Source: UBA10646 sp046296295
GTDB lineage: Bacteria > Bacteroidota > Bacteroidia > Chitinophagales > Chitinophagaceae
Assembly (NCBI GenBank): GCA_046296295.1
Contig: JBKBLG010000012.1
Location: 1-64,000 of the forward strand
Direction of reading: 5' to 3'
Length of the DNA: 64,000 nucleotides
The notes beneath the pieces were generated by a model. That model ran no database searches. It was given only the letters and a program-made list of their open reading frames with translations, and was not told the origin of the DNA. Positions 56,251-64,000 of the stretch are shown here, piece after piece (position 1 is the first letter of the stretch; each line of letters opens with the position of its first letter). Made by a program: the position numbers and the translations under genes.

Positions 56251-57021
56251 ATGAAAACAAAAGAAGAAATCGTTAGCAACTGGCTACCACGTTACACAGG
56301 CGAGAAGATAGAAAACTTTGGCAAGTACATTTTGCTTACCAACTTCAGTAATTATGTGAGCATGTTTGCCGAGTGGTATAATGTACCTATCATTGGTAAA
56401 GACCGCCCCTTTCATTGTGCAACCGCCAACGGCATCACCATGATTAATTTTGGCATGGGCAGCCCCGGCGCCGCTACTGTAATGGACTTACTCACTGCAC
56501 TAAAACCCGAAGCCGTACTGTTTTTAGGAAAGTGTGGTGGCCTAAAAAAACGTAATAAAATAGGCGATTTAATATTACCAATTGCAGCTATAAGAGGTGA
56601 AGGTACAAGTAACGATTACTTTCCACCCGAGGTGCCTGCACTACCTGCTTTCGCCTTACAAAAAGCCATCTCTACTACCATTCGAGAATACGAGGTAGAC
56701 TATTGGACGGGTACTGTGTACACCACCAACCGCAGGGTCTGGGAACACGACGAAGCATTTAAAGCTTACTTACAAAAAATTAGAGCTTATGCCATAGATA
56801 TGGAAACTGCCACCATTTTCAGTGTTGGTTTTTATAATAAAATTCCTACCGGTGCTTTACTACTAGTAAGCGATAACCCCATGATACCAGAAGGTGTTAA
56901 AACAGAAGAAAGCGACAAAAAAGTAACAGGACAATTCGTTGAAAATCATATTAAAATTGGTATTGATAGTTTAAAGCAACTTATCAATAATGGATTAACA
57001 GTTAGGCACCTCCGTTTTTAA
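56251..57021 (+). CDS. amn: AMP nucleosidase
   Basis: Cleaves AMP to adenine and ribose 5-phosphate. 256 residues, the size of the Bacteroidota form. It is a phosphorylase-like fold with GMGSPGAATVMDLLTALKPEAVLFLGKCGGL, AIDMETATIFSVGF and LLVSDNPMIPEGVKT. Its stop codon overlaps the next gene's start by one base (TAATG), so the two are translationally coupled. Confidence 0.93.
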   Translation: MKTKEEIVSNWLPRYTGEKIENFGKYILLTNFSNYVSMFAEWYNVPIIGKDRPFHCATANGITMINFGMGSPGAATVMDLLTALKPEAVLFLGKCGGLKKRNKIGDLILPIAAIRGEGTSNDYFPPEVPALPAFALQKAISTTIREYEVDYWTGTVYTTNRRVWEHDEAFKAYLQKIRAYAIDMETATIFSVGFYNKIPTGALLLVSDNPMIPEGVKTEESDKKVTGQFVENHIKIGIDSLKQLINNGLTVRHLRF

Positions 57022-58727
57022 TGGCATCTTTACTAAGGATAAAGCAATTAACCGCAGGCTTTGGTGCTACCGAAAGCAGTAGCACCAAAGCCTTACATAA
57101 CATTACACTAACCATAGAACGTGGCCAATGGTTAGCATTAGTGGGCGAAAGTGGCTCTGGAAAATCTATTACCGCACTTAGTATTTTAAAGCTACTTACT
57201 ACCCCACCTATACACTACAGTAACGACAGCAGTATTACCCTTACGGTAAATGACACCACTACTTCGCTACTTTATGCATCGGCCCAACAACTACAACAAA
57301 TTAGAGGAAAGCACATAGGTATGATATTTCAGGAGCCTATGAGCAGCCTCAACCCCACCATGCGATGTGGTGAGCAAGTAGCGGAAGTATTACAGCAGCA
57401 CTTACAACTAACAAAACAAGCTGCTTATGAAAAAGTAATAGCATTATTTACGCAAGTACAGTTACCCAATCCTCAACTTACGTATAAAAAATATCCTCAT
57501 CAGTTAAGCGGCGGCCAAAAACAGCGGGTAATGATAGCCATGGCACTTAGTTGCAACCCATCATTACTAATTTGCGACGAACCTACCACAGCACTAGATG
57601 TAACCGTTCAACAAGAAATACTCGACCTACTAGCTACCCTTCAACAAGAAAAAGGAATAGGTATATTATTCATAAGTCACGACCTTGCTTTAGTAGCCAA
57701 ATATGCCACACACATTGCAGTTTTATATCAAGGGTCGGTAGTAGAGTACAATACAAAAAACAACCTGCTACAACAGCCACAACACCCTTATACGAAGGCT
57801 TTATTAGCATGCCGACCTGCGAACTATCCACAAGGTGTTCGACTACCTGTGGTAAGCGATTTTTTGAATAATAACAAACCTATTAACCTTGCGGTAAATA
57901 AGAATACTATACAAGCATTACCACATATTACCAACAAGCCTCTAATAAACATTCAAGAACTTACCATAACATACCCCACAACTAGTAATATTTGGAGCAG
58001 AACTACCAACAGCTATACAGCAGTACAACAACTTTCCGCAACCATTTTTGAAGGCGAAACTGTTGGTCTGGTTGGCGAAAGTGGCTGTGGCAAAACATCT
58101 TTAGGCCGAGCATTATTAGGATTACAACCCTATCAACAAGGGGTGGTACTATGGCAAGGTAAGCCCATACATCAATTTTCCCGCAAGGAAAAACAAGCAT
58201 ATGCAACGGCCGCCCAATTGATATTTCAAGACCCCTTCGCTGCTCTCAACCCCAGCATTACAATTGGTGAAGCAATTATGGCGCCAGTGAAGTACCACCG
58301 CATTGAAACATCAACAGCAGCAGCCAAACAATGGGTAATACAACTTTTGGAACAGGTAGGCCTACAAGCCGATCATTTTAATCGCTACCCTCATGCATTT
58401 AGTGGTGGGCAGCGGCAACGCATTGTAATTGCAAGAGCACTAGCCTTAAAACCTAAATTTGTTGTATGCGACGAAAGCGTTGCCGCACTCGATGTAAGCG
58501 TGCAAGCACAAGTTCTGAACTTACTTAACGATTTGAAAAAAGCCTTTCAATTCACAACACTTTTTATTTCTCACGACATAGAAGTAGTACGATATATCAG
58601 CAATCGCATTTGGGTAATGCATCAAGGCAAAATAGTAGAAGAAGGATTAGCTAGTAATGTATACGAACAACCGCAACACGCTTACACCCAACAATTAATC
58701 GCTGCAGTTCCCAAGCTCGTTTTTTAA
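57021..58727 (+). CDS. Fused ABC transporter ATP-binding protein of the dipeptide/nickel type (DppD-DppF-like)
   Basis: 568 residues with two complete ATPase halves. First half: Walker A GESGSGKS, signature LSGGQKQR, Walker B LLICDEPTTALD, oligopeptide-type C-terminal HPYTKALLACRP. Second half: Walker A GESGCGKT, FSGGQRQR, FVVCDESVAALDV, ending HAYTQQLIAAVP. It would power import of peptides or a similar solute. Permease and binding protein are not in the window. It contains words at 57239-57252 (exact), 57887-57900 and 58175-58188 (variants). Confidence 0.95.
   Translation: MASLLRIKQLTAGFGATESSSTKALHNITLTIERGQWLALVGESGSGKSITALSILKLLTTPPIHYSNDSSITLTVNDTTTSLLYASAQQLQQIRGKHIGMIFQEPMSSLNPTMRCGEQVAEVLQQHLQLTKQAAYEKVIALFTQVQLPNPQLTYKKYPHQLSGGQKQRVMIAMALSCNPSLLICDEPTTALDVTVQQEILDLLATLQQEKGIGILFISHDLALVAKYATHIAVLYQGSVVEYNTKNNLLQQPQHPYTKALLACRPANYPQGVRLPVVSDFLNNNKPINLAVNKNTIQALPHITNKPLINIQELTITYPTTSNIWSRTTNSYTAVQQLSATIFEGETVGLVGESGCGKTSLGRALLGLQPYQQGVVLWQGKPIHQFSRKEKQAYATAAQLIFQDPFAALNPSITIGEAIMAPVKYHRIETSTAAAKQWVIQLLEQVGLQADHFNRYPHAFSGGQRQRIVIARALALKPKFVVCDESVAALDVSVQAQVLNLLNDLKKAFQFTTLFISHDIEVVRYISNRIWVMHQGKIVEEGLASNVYEQPQHAYTQQLIAAVPKLVF
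57239..57252 (-). repeat. Exact copy of dispersed word CATTTACCGTAAGG
   Basis: Encodes LTVND in the first ATPase half, in a variable surface region. Confidence 0.9.
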
Positions 58728-58763
58728 ATCGCGTTTTAGCTAAAGCTAACAGCCTTATAAACA

Positions 58764-58800
58764 ACCATAAAGGGCTCGCCAAAGGCGAGCCCTTTATGGT
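58764..58800. terminator. Bidirectional terminator between the ABC gene and ssb
   Basis: Perfect 17-bp stem ACCATAAAGGGCTCGCC with AAA loop, between convergent genes. Confidence 0.85.
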
Positions 58801-58819
58801 AAATTTACCTTTAGATTTA

Positions 58820-59296
58820 CTAAAATGGCAGATCGTCTTCAATATCGGCACCGCCACCCATAGGAGCGCCACCGCCATTAAAACCACCATTATTATTATT
58901 GTAAGCGGGTGCACTTGCATTAGTGCCGTAGCTATTACCAGCCATGCCACTATTACCACTATTAACAGTACCCCCCTCAGATTTGCCACCTAAAAGCTGC
59001 ACTTGCTGAATACGCAAAGTGAGAGATGTTCCGGAACGACCATCTTGTGTAGTATAGTTTCGCAAGTCTGGTGAACCTTCAGCATATACTTGCGTACCTT
59101 TACGTAAGTATGGTGCAATCGCTGTTCTATCAGTCCAATAAGCACATTCAACCCAAATTGTTTTATCTTTTACATTGCCTTGTGCATCTTTAATTTTTTC
59201 GGTATGTGCCACTGAAAAGTTAATAACCGACTTCCCATTAACGTTATTCACAACTGCATCTTTTCCTAAATTGCCAATTACTGTTAGTTTTATCAT
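58820..59296 (-). CDS. ssb: Single-stranded DNA-binding protein
   Basis: About 158 residues from MIKLTVIGNLGKDAVVN; the upstream in-frame Met at 59443 is not native-looking. The OB fold is followed by a Gly/Asn-rich linker and the acidic tip DIEDDLPF that recruits repair and replication proteins. Also of interest because uptake and recombination of DNA would need it. Confidence 0.96.
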   Translation of the reverse strand: MIKLTVIGNLGKDAVVNNVNGKSVINFSVAHTEKIKDAQGNVKDKTIWVECAYWTDRTAIAPYLRKGTQVYAEGSPDLRNYTTQDGRSGTSLTLRIQQVQLLGGKSEGGTVNSGNSGMAGNSYGTNASAPAYNNNNGGFNGGGAPMGGGADIEDDLPF

Positions 59297-59448
59297 AATA
59301 AAATGTTTTACATAAAAGCCAAAATAATGCATAAAGCTAATACAAGCAAAAGCTTTTGTTGAGGGTAATATAACATTCGGGTAAACATAATTATTTTTAT
59401 TACTTTTTTCGTAATCAGAGCTGTATATTACAGTTGCAATCAACCAAT

Positions 59449-59889
59449 ATGTACGGCTTTCAACAAACCATACCCAGCTTAGAAGATGTAGGCCCTATCA
59501 TTGAAGCAGAGGTATATTCTAATGAATATTCATTTTTAAATATTAAAAATTTACAGAGTACTGAACCCTTCTGTAAAGTAAATTTATTAATTGATACAGG
59601 AAGTAATATAAGTGGGTTAGACAAGCGTTTTATTAGGCAGCTACACCTATCAAAATATGTAGACTCAGCGCATGTTGGTGGCGTTGGAGGCATGCACGAA
59701 TTGGCACGTTATAAAGGCATTTTATACTTACCTATTTTTCAGAATAAGGCACTTCCAATAGATGTAATAGAAGGCGATTACGCCAATGCCCCCTACGATG
59801 GCATTATTGGTAGAGATGTACTTCGCTTTTGCAGCTTCACTTACGATGGATGGAGCAACACTTTCAAACTCATGGCAATTGATATTTAA
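59449..59889 (+). CDS. Retropepsin-like aspartic protease domain protein
   Basis: About 147 residues (a start at 59434 is also possible). The active motif is LLIDTGSNISGL and the second family motif YDGIIGRDVL. A single-lobed aspartic protease that would act as a dimer. Its start is divergent from ssb, within about 150 bases. No signal peptide. The function is unknown. Confidence 0.8.
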   Translation: MYGFQQTIPSLEDVGPIIEAEVYSNEYSFLNIKNLQSTEPFCKVNLLIDTGSNISGLDKRFIRQLHLSKYVDSAHVGGVGGMHELARYKGILYLPIFQNKALPIDVIEGDYANAPYDGIIGRDVLRFCSFTYDGWSNTFKLMAIDI

Positions 59890-59942
59890 GTTTAATTCAT
59901 CTGTGAAGATCTAGCTGATTCCAATAGCAGCCTGAACTTTTA

Positions 59943-60435
59943 AAAAAGTAAAAAAAGGCAGTGTGTTTGTAGCCGACCGCTTTTACGATGACCTTGGCCT
60001 GCTGAACATTTGGAACAGCCAGTGCATATCCTGTTTGGTGGGCCATTAAGACAATATCCAATATCATGTACTAAAAGACTATGCACTGACCGAAAACAAG
60101 CATCCACACTTGTTAAAAGATGAAATAATTGAACTTAAAAATGAAAGCTCTAAAAACAAATACCCCCAACATTTACCCAGAATAGCCATTGTGGACAGTA
60201 ACAATCAATAAGTCATAGAACGCATCACCATTAATTGTAAGTAGTTAGCCAACACTATTGGCGAATTGTATAAATGCCGATGGTAAATAGCAATATTTTT
60301 TAGCCAGATCAACCAAACTATAACCACTAAAAACCTTAATAGACACTAGCGAAAATGCAGTTTTAATATAAACATGAACGGCACTCATTAATGTGCCTAT
60401 ACCCGTACTGCCAATAGTAGAACCTTTAAAAGACA
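59943..60435 (+). pseudogene. Degenerate IS4-family transposase remnant
   Basis: Readable pieces match the middle and end of an IS4-type (DUF4372-linked) transposase. These are KKGSVFVADRFYDDLGLLNIW (59957-60019), a stop, ENKHPHLLKDEIIELKNESS, IAIVDSNNQ, then ANTIGELYKCRW holding the expected Glu, another stop and, in a shifted frame, TLIDTSENAVLI and TALI. Stops and frameshifts are abundant. No terminal inverted repeats were recognised. It sits between the retropepsin gene and the TolC remnant. Confidence 0.75.
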
Positions 60436-60439
60436 TGCT

Positions 60440-60687
60440 ACCCCCGATGTATAACAAGCAACATTACAGCTAGCAGCCGACAACTTCGATATTAAGCCCG
60501 CACAAGCGGCGTTTTATCCAGCCATTAGTTTAACACCCTACTTGGCTTTTAATGCTTTTAATTTAGCTACTTGGTTCAGACCAGGTTCGCTTGCCTTTGG
60601 AGGCTTAGCTGGCTTAACAGCACCATTTTTTCAACAGAGGCAACTCAAAGCTAACTTAGCTGTACATAACAATATAAGGCAACAGTA
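60440..60687 (+). pseudogene. C-terminal remnant of a TolC-family outer-membrane efflux protein
   Basis: One frame reads TPDV, a TAA, QATLQLAADNFDIKPAQAAF and on through YLAFNAFNLATWF to LTAPFFQQRQLKANLAV, then a stop at 60687. The RPD-like start, xxAAFYP and FFQQRQLKAN pattern is typical of the periplasmic helices of RND-pump outer-membrane factors. Upstream parts are missing, probably displaced by the IS remnant. Confidence 0.7.
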
Positions 60688-60784
60688 ACATTCAGTGTAT
60701 TAGCAAATTCGATATTTCTATTATAACAGAGCCTTGGTGGAGGCTGGCAATAAAACTGCAATAAATTGCATAAACATTGTTCCA

Positions 60785-60823
60785 AAGCAGATAAAAACCG
60801 CAATTAGCTGTTTTTATCTGCTT
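60785..60823 (+). terminator. Terminator before the GlcD-type gene
   Basis: AAGCAGATAAAAAC / GTTTTTATCTGCTT, followed by TTATTTTAG. It may be the original terminator of the decayed TolC gene. Confidence 0.7.
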
Positions 60824-60870
60824 TTATTTTAGTACACACTTGTATTTTTACCTGCGAAATAAAAACTACC

Positions 60871-62286
60871 ATGCAGGCTACGAAAGGTATCATTACACCC
60901 GAGATTTTAGCAGCCCTTCAATCAATTGTAGGTGCGGCATATACATTTACCGAAAGGGATATACTAGAACATTACGGGCACGATGAAACGGAACGCTTGC
61001 AATACGACCCTGAAGTGGTAGTAAAACCTAGAACTACCGAAGAAATAAGCAGTATCATGCGGTTATGCAACCAACATTTGATACCTGTTACACCAAGAGG
61101 CGCAGGTACTGGATTGAGCGGTGGTGCGTTGCCACATTTGGGCGGTGTATTACTCAGTACCGAACGAATGAATACCATTCTCGACATAGACGAGCGGAAC
61201 CTGCAAGTAACTACCGAACCGGGCGTAATTACGGAAGTATTGATGGACTCGGTAAAAGAGAGGGGCTTGTTTTATCCGCCCGACCCAAGCAGCCGTGGTA
61301 GTTGTTTTATTGGTGGCAATATTGCTGAAAACAGTGGTGGCCCTAAAGCAGTAAAATATGGTGTTGTTAAAGATTATGTACTGAACCTAGAAGTGGTACT
61401 ACCCAATGGTGAAGTTATTTGGACGGGTGCCAACGTGCTTAAAAATTCTACTGGCTATAACCTTACACAACTGATGGTTGGAAGCGAGGGCACCCTCGGC
61501 ATTGTTACAAAAATTGTATTAAAGTTGTTGCCCTTACCAAAGTACGACTTACTGATGCTAGTACCCTTTAAGAGTTTGGAAAAAGCAAGCGAAGCAGTGA
61601 GTGCTATTTTCAGAGCCGGATTTACCCCTAGTGGTTTAGAGTTGGTTGAAATTGATGCTTTAAAAATTGTAAGTGCCATGGTTGATAGCCATGCTGTACC
61701 AGTAACCGACGATATTGAAGCACACCTGATTATTGAAGTAGATGGTAATAATATGGATGTGCTCATGCAAGATATGGAACAAATTGCAGAGCTAACCGCC
61801 CAGTTTGAAGGTGGAGAAGTGTTTTTCGCAGATGATGCACAACAAAAAGCAGAACTGTGGAAGCTGCGACGCCGAGTGGCAGAAGCTGTAAAAACAAGCG
61901 GTTATACTATTGAAGAAGATACAGTTGTACCACGTGCCGAATTACCTAAGTTGATTAGAGGTGTGAAAGAACTTGGTAAGCAATACGGTTTTCATGCGGT
62001 ATGCTATGGCCATGCTGGCGATGGCAACTTACACATTCGTATTAACCATCCGACGATTAAAAATAGTCATGGAAGCCCGGAAATGACCGCTGCTTTAAGA
62101 GCATTATTTCAATTAGTGAAAAGCTTAGGCGGTACAGTGAGTGGTGAACATGGCGTTGGATTGATACAAAAACCTTACATGGATATTGTTTTTAGAAATG
62201 CTAATTTAGAGTTAATGCGTAGTATCAAAAGAGCATTCGACCCCAATAATATTTTGAATGCAGGCAAAATATTCGATCTTGCCTAA
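60871..62286 (+). CDS. FAD-linked oxidase, glycolate oxidase GlcD type
   Basis: 471 residues. The FAD-binding PCMH domain is seen in VVVKPRTTEEISSIMRLCNQ, TPRGAGTGLSGGALPHLGGV and FIGGNIAENSGGPKAVKYG. The C-terminal cap has GHAGDGNLHIRINHP and VSGEHGVGLIQKPY. It oxidises a 2-hydroxy acid such as glycolate or lactate. The usual GlcE/GlcF partners are absent, so the substrate is undecided. Confidence 0.92.
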   Translation: MQATKGIITPEILAALQSIVGAAYTFTERDILEHYGHDETERLQYDPEVVVKPRTTEEISSIMRLCNQHLIPVTPRGAGTGLSGGALPHLGGVLLSTERMNTILDIDERNLQVTTEPGVITEVLMDSVKERGLFYPPDPSSRGSCFIGGNIAENSGGPKAVKYGVVKDYVLNLEVVLPNGEVIWTGANVLKNSTGYNLTQLMVGSEGTLGIVTKIVLKLLPLPKYDLLMLVPFKSLEKASEAVSAIFRAGFTPSGLELVEIDALKIVSAMVDSHAVPVTDDIEAHLIIEVDGNNMDVLMQDMEQIAELTAQFEGGEVFFADDAQQKAELWKLRRRVAEAVKTSGYTIEEDTVVPRAELPKLIRGVKELGKQYGFHAVCYGHAGDGNLHIRINHPTIKNSHGSPEMTAALRALFQLVKSLGGTVSGEHGVGLIQKPYMDIVFRNANLELMRSIKRAFDPNNILNAGKIFDLA

Positions 62287-62302
62287 AACAAATCGTGAAG
62301 CG

Positions 62303-62944
62303 ATGAAGCAAATACTAGCGGTTGTTCTAACAACTATGATACTATCGGTAACAGCCAATGCACAAAGAAGAGAGTACCCAGCCAGTGATTTTCCAACAGC
62401 ACCAACAACAGGTGGCTTTCAGTGGAACAAAACCTTTGTAGGCGGTAGTTTAGGTTTGGGCTTTGGTTCGGGCACGTTTAACTTAATAACTAATCCTGAA
62501 ATTGGTTACAGCCTTGCCGAATGGGTAGATGTTGGTATGGTGTTTAACATTGGTTATTTCTCACAACGTATAGACTACCTTACGGGAAATGGCGGTACTT
62601 ATAGTGAAAAATACCGCACCTTTCAATACGGTGGCGGAGGCTTTGTTAGGGTGTACCCCTTCAATCCGATTTTTCTAACCATTCAACCTGAAGTGAATTG
62701 GCTTAGTACCACTATTACTGCTACCAATACGCCGAATAGCATTAAACAAACCAATCGGAGTACCAGCTTTATTGCAGGTGTTGGCTATTCGCAACGCGTA
62801 GTAGGACAAAGTAGTTTTTATACCTTGATTGGAGTTGATTTAGGGAACGATCGTAACTCGCCTTACAAAACATACACAAATGCTAATATTCCTATTGTAA
62901 GAGCTGGTTTTAATGTGTATTTAGGAGGTGGCGCTAAGCAGTAA
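62303..62944 (+). CDS. Outer-membrane beta-barrel protein, small
   Basis: About 213 residues from MKQILAVVLTTMILSVTANA; an upstream start at 62258 overlaps the GlcD gene. Eight to ten amphipathic strands (GFQWNKTFVGGSLGLGFGSG, FRVYPFNPIFLTIQPEVNW, VRAGFNVYLGGG) suggest an OmpW/OmpA-like barrel. Its 3' end overlaps the convergent LOG gene by 11 bases. Confidence 0.8.
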   Translation: MKQILAVVLTTMILSVTANAQRREYPASDFPTAPTTGGFQWNKTFVGGSLGLGFGSGTFNLITNPEIGYSLAEWVDVGMVFNIGYFSQRIDYLTGNGGTYSEKYRTFQYGGGGFVRVYPFNPIFLTIQPEVNWLSTTITATNTPNSIKQTNRSTSFIAGVGYSQRVVGQSSFYTLIGVDLGNDRNSPYKTYTNANIPIVRAGFNVYLGGGAKQ

Positions 62945-63476
62945 GAAAATCAATAACATCTTGCGGTGTTTCGCAAACCACCATGTTATCACGCCAATTT
63001 TCATATAAAAATCCTTGCAATTGCATGTGATTCATATGACCTAATAAATGATTGTAATATCCTGCTGAATTCAGCAGGATTATTTTTTTATCATGAATCT
63101 GTAATTGATTCCACGTAAGCACTTCAAACAATTCATCCATCGTACCATTACCACCCGGCAATATGATGATGGCTTCAGAAAGCTCGTACATCATTTTTTT
63201 GCGGCTATGCATATCGTTCACTACGTGTAGTTCTGTTAGTTCGTTATGTGCATGCTCCCATGCTACTAACACCTCAGGAATAATACCTATTACCTTACCA
63301 TGATGTGCTAATACAGCATTAGCTGTTGCACCCATCAATCCTTTATTACCACCGCCGTATACAAGTGCAATATTCGCTTTGGCTAAATCAGCCCCTAGTT
63401 GTTGTGCATGCAACACATATAACTCATTATTTCCATCTTTACTACCACAAAAAACAGCTACAGATTGGTACGACAT
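62934..63476 (-). CDS. LOG-family protein (TIGR00730 Rossmann-fold nucleotide hydrolase)
   Basis: About 181 residues from MSYQSVAVFCGSKDG; the in-frame Met at 63524 is less likely because the word copy lies there. Motifs are YGGGNKGLMGATANA and ILPGGNGTMDELFEVLTW, the PGGxGTxxE signature of nucleoside 5'-monophosphate phosphoribohydrolases. In plants and some bacteria such enzymes make cytokinin; here a nucleotide-scavenging role is as likely. Confidence 0.93.
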   Translation of the reverse strand: MSYQSVAVFCGSKDGNNELYVLHAQQLGADLAKANIALVYGGGNKGLMGATANAVLAHHGKVIGIIPEVLVAWEHAHNELTELHVVNDMHSRKKMMYELSEAIIILPGGNGTMDELFEVLTWNQLQIHDKKIILLNSAGYYNHLLGHMNHMQLQGFLYENWRDNMVVCETPQDVIDFLTA

Positions 63477-63531
63477 ATTGGTACAATTTGGTTGCGAATG
63501 TACAGTTGTTTGCCGAACCATCATTTACCGT

Positions 63532-63545
63532 AAGGTTACCTTCAT
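63532..63545 (+). repeat. Exact copy of dispersed word CATTTACCGTAAGG
   Basis: In the leader upstream of the LOG gene. Two more variants follow in the next gene at 63851-63864 and 63974-63987. Confidence 0.9.
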
Positions 63546-63655
63546 ATAAAAGTTATAACACTACCCAAAACAGACATGTAGCTGCTTACACATAACCACT
63601 ACACTTACCCAATAGTTACATTTGAAATATCCAATGATCCTTTAAAAGCCATGCT

Positions 63656-64000
63656 ATGTTAGTGAGTTTAATTATGCCCACTTTCAATAGAGCACACTTA
63701 CTTACTGCTGCTATAGAAAGTGTTATAGAACAAACTTATACCCAATGGGAACTCATCATTATAGACGATGGTTCTACAGATACATCAGAAGAACTAGTAA
63801 AGCAATACACATTTAATTACAATAACATCTTCTTTGTAAAACGCCCCAATTATTTACCGAAAGGTGCCAATGCTTGCAGGAATTACGGCCTTTCAATTGC
63901 AAGTGGAACATTTATTAAATGGATAGACTCCGATGATATTTTAGCAGCCGATGCACTTGCTATTCAAGTGAACGCCTTACGGCAAAATGAAAACGCGGGT
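63656..64000 (+). CDS. GT2-family glycosyltransferase, cut by the window end
   Basis: 115 codons are present, from MLVSLIMPTFNRAHLLTAAI. The GT-A donor site is visible in WELIIIDDGSTDTSEELV and IKWIDSDDILAADAL, the DxD. The reading frame is open to the end of the window. It is probably a surface-polysaccharide sugar transferase. The word variants at 63851 and 63974 here show changes exactly in the codon that would otherwise be a stop. Confidence 0.88.
   Translation, partial: MLVSLIMPTFNRAHLLTAAIESVIEQTYTQWELIIIDDGSTDTSEELVKQYTFNYNNIFFVKRPNYLPKGANACRNYGLSIASGTFIKWIDSDDILAADALAIQVNALRQNENAG

Noticed and set aside
4568..63987. The dispersed word as a protein-level motif (LTVNE)
   Set aside because: It also occurs in other frames (IYRK, FTVR, PYGK, LPKG, LRQN) and between genes, so the constraint is on DNA.
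4568..63987. The dispersed word as a CRISPR repeat, REP element or IS end
   Set aside because: Copies are single and well apart, without spacers of uniform size, target duplications or an attached long palindrome.
4568..63987. A polar chromosome-segregation word (KOPS-like)
   Set aside because: Orientation on the + strand is mixed (about 23 to 17), without the strong strand bias such words show within one arm. A small bias cannot be excluded from 64 kb.

Overview
This window looks like a draft-genome or metagenome contig from a Bacteroidota bacterium, most likely in or near the Chitinophagaceae. The evidence is AT-rich DNA, a SusC/SusD outer-membrane pair, a Reg_prop/Y_Y_Y/LuxR regulator, lipoproteins of the C-K-K type, DUF2911 and DUF6132 proteins, TAnnTTTG-type -7 boxes and few Shine-Dalgarno sequences. 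A run of ten Ns lies inside valS. No prophage, CRISPR array or intact insertion sequence was seen.

Layout. 0.1-9.3 kb (minus): a beta-glucan (laminarin-type) utilisation locus with SusC, SusD, a PKD lipoprotein, a GH16 endo-glucanase and a GH3 beta-glucosidase. 9.5-15.1 kb: its probable hybrid regulator, split by an in-frame stop, then a decayed TPR histidine kinase and a LytTR response regulator. 15.2-26.8 kb: guaB, penicillin-binding protein 1A, an ECF sigma factor with a membrane/barrel partner and a lipoprotein, a 1147-residue outer-membrane protein and a DUF2911 protein. 27-38.4 kb: bioB, a secreted endonuclease/exonuclease/phosphatase-fold protein, a 7TMR-DISM sensor kinase, a DEDDh exonuclease/GIY-YIG fusion, valS, an acetyltransferase, a broken SIMPL-domain gene and an Lrp regulator. 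38.5-48 kb: ahcY, a thioredoxin/OsmC small-gene cluster, an M48 peptidase, plsY, prmA, pnp and rpsO. 48-59 kb: two glycosyltransferases, tRNA-Glu, gap and pgk, a LemA/TPM-domain operon, AMP nucleosidase, a fused peptide-ABC ATPase and ssb. 59-64 kb: a retropepsin-like protein, remnants of an IS4 transposase and a TolC gene, a GlcD-type oxidase, a small outer-membrane protein, a LOG-family protein and the start of a GT2 glycosyltransferase.

The most striking signal is a short dispersed DNA word, CATTTACCGTAAGG. I find 19 exact copies and about 20 close variants, on both strands, roughly one per 1.6 kb. It lies inside genes in all six possible reading frames and also between stop codons and terminator hairpins. 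In the two frames where the exact word would give a stop codon, the copies carry a change in that very codon. The density, placement and tolerance of coding sequence resemble the DNA uptake sequences of Neisseria and Pasteurellaceae. I know of no such word described in Bacteroidota. A sister word, CATTTACGTAAG, is also over-represented and twice sits beside the first.

A second theme is gene decay. In-frame nonsense codons interrupt otherwise readable genes (the hybrid regulator, the SIMPL gene, a small membrane ORF), and the kinase/response-regulator pair has several stops and frameshifts. All three regulatory genes next to the glucan locus are broken, so it may have lost its local control, unless some stops are sequencing errors.
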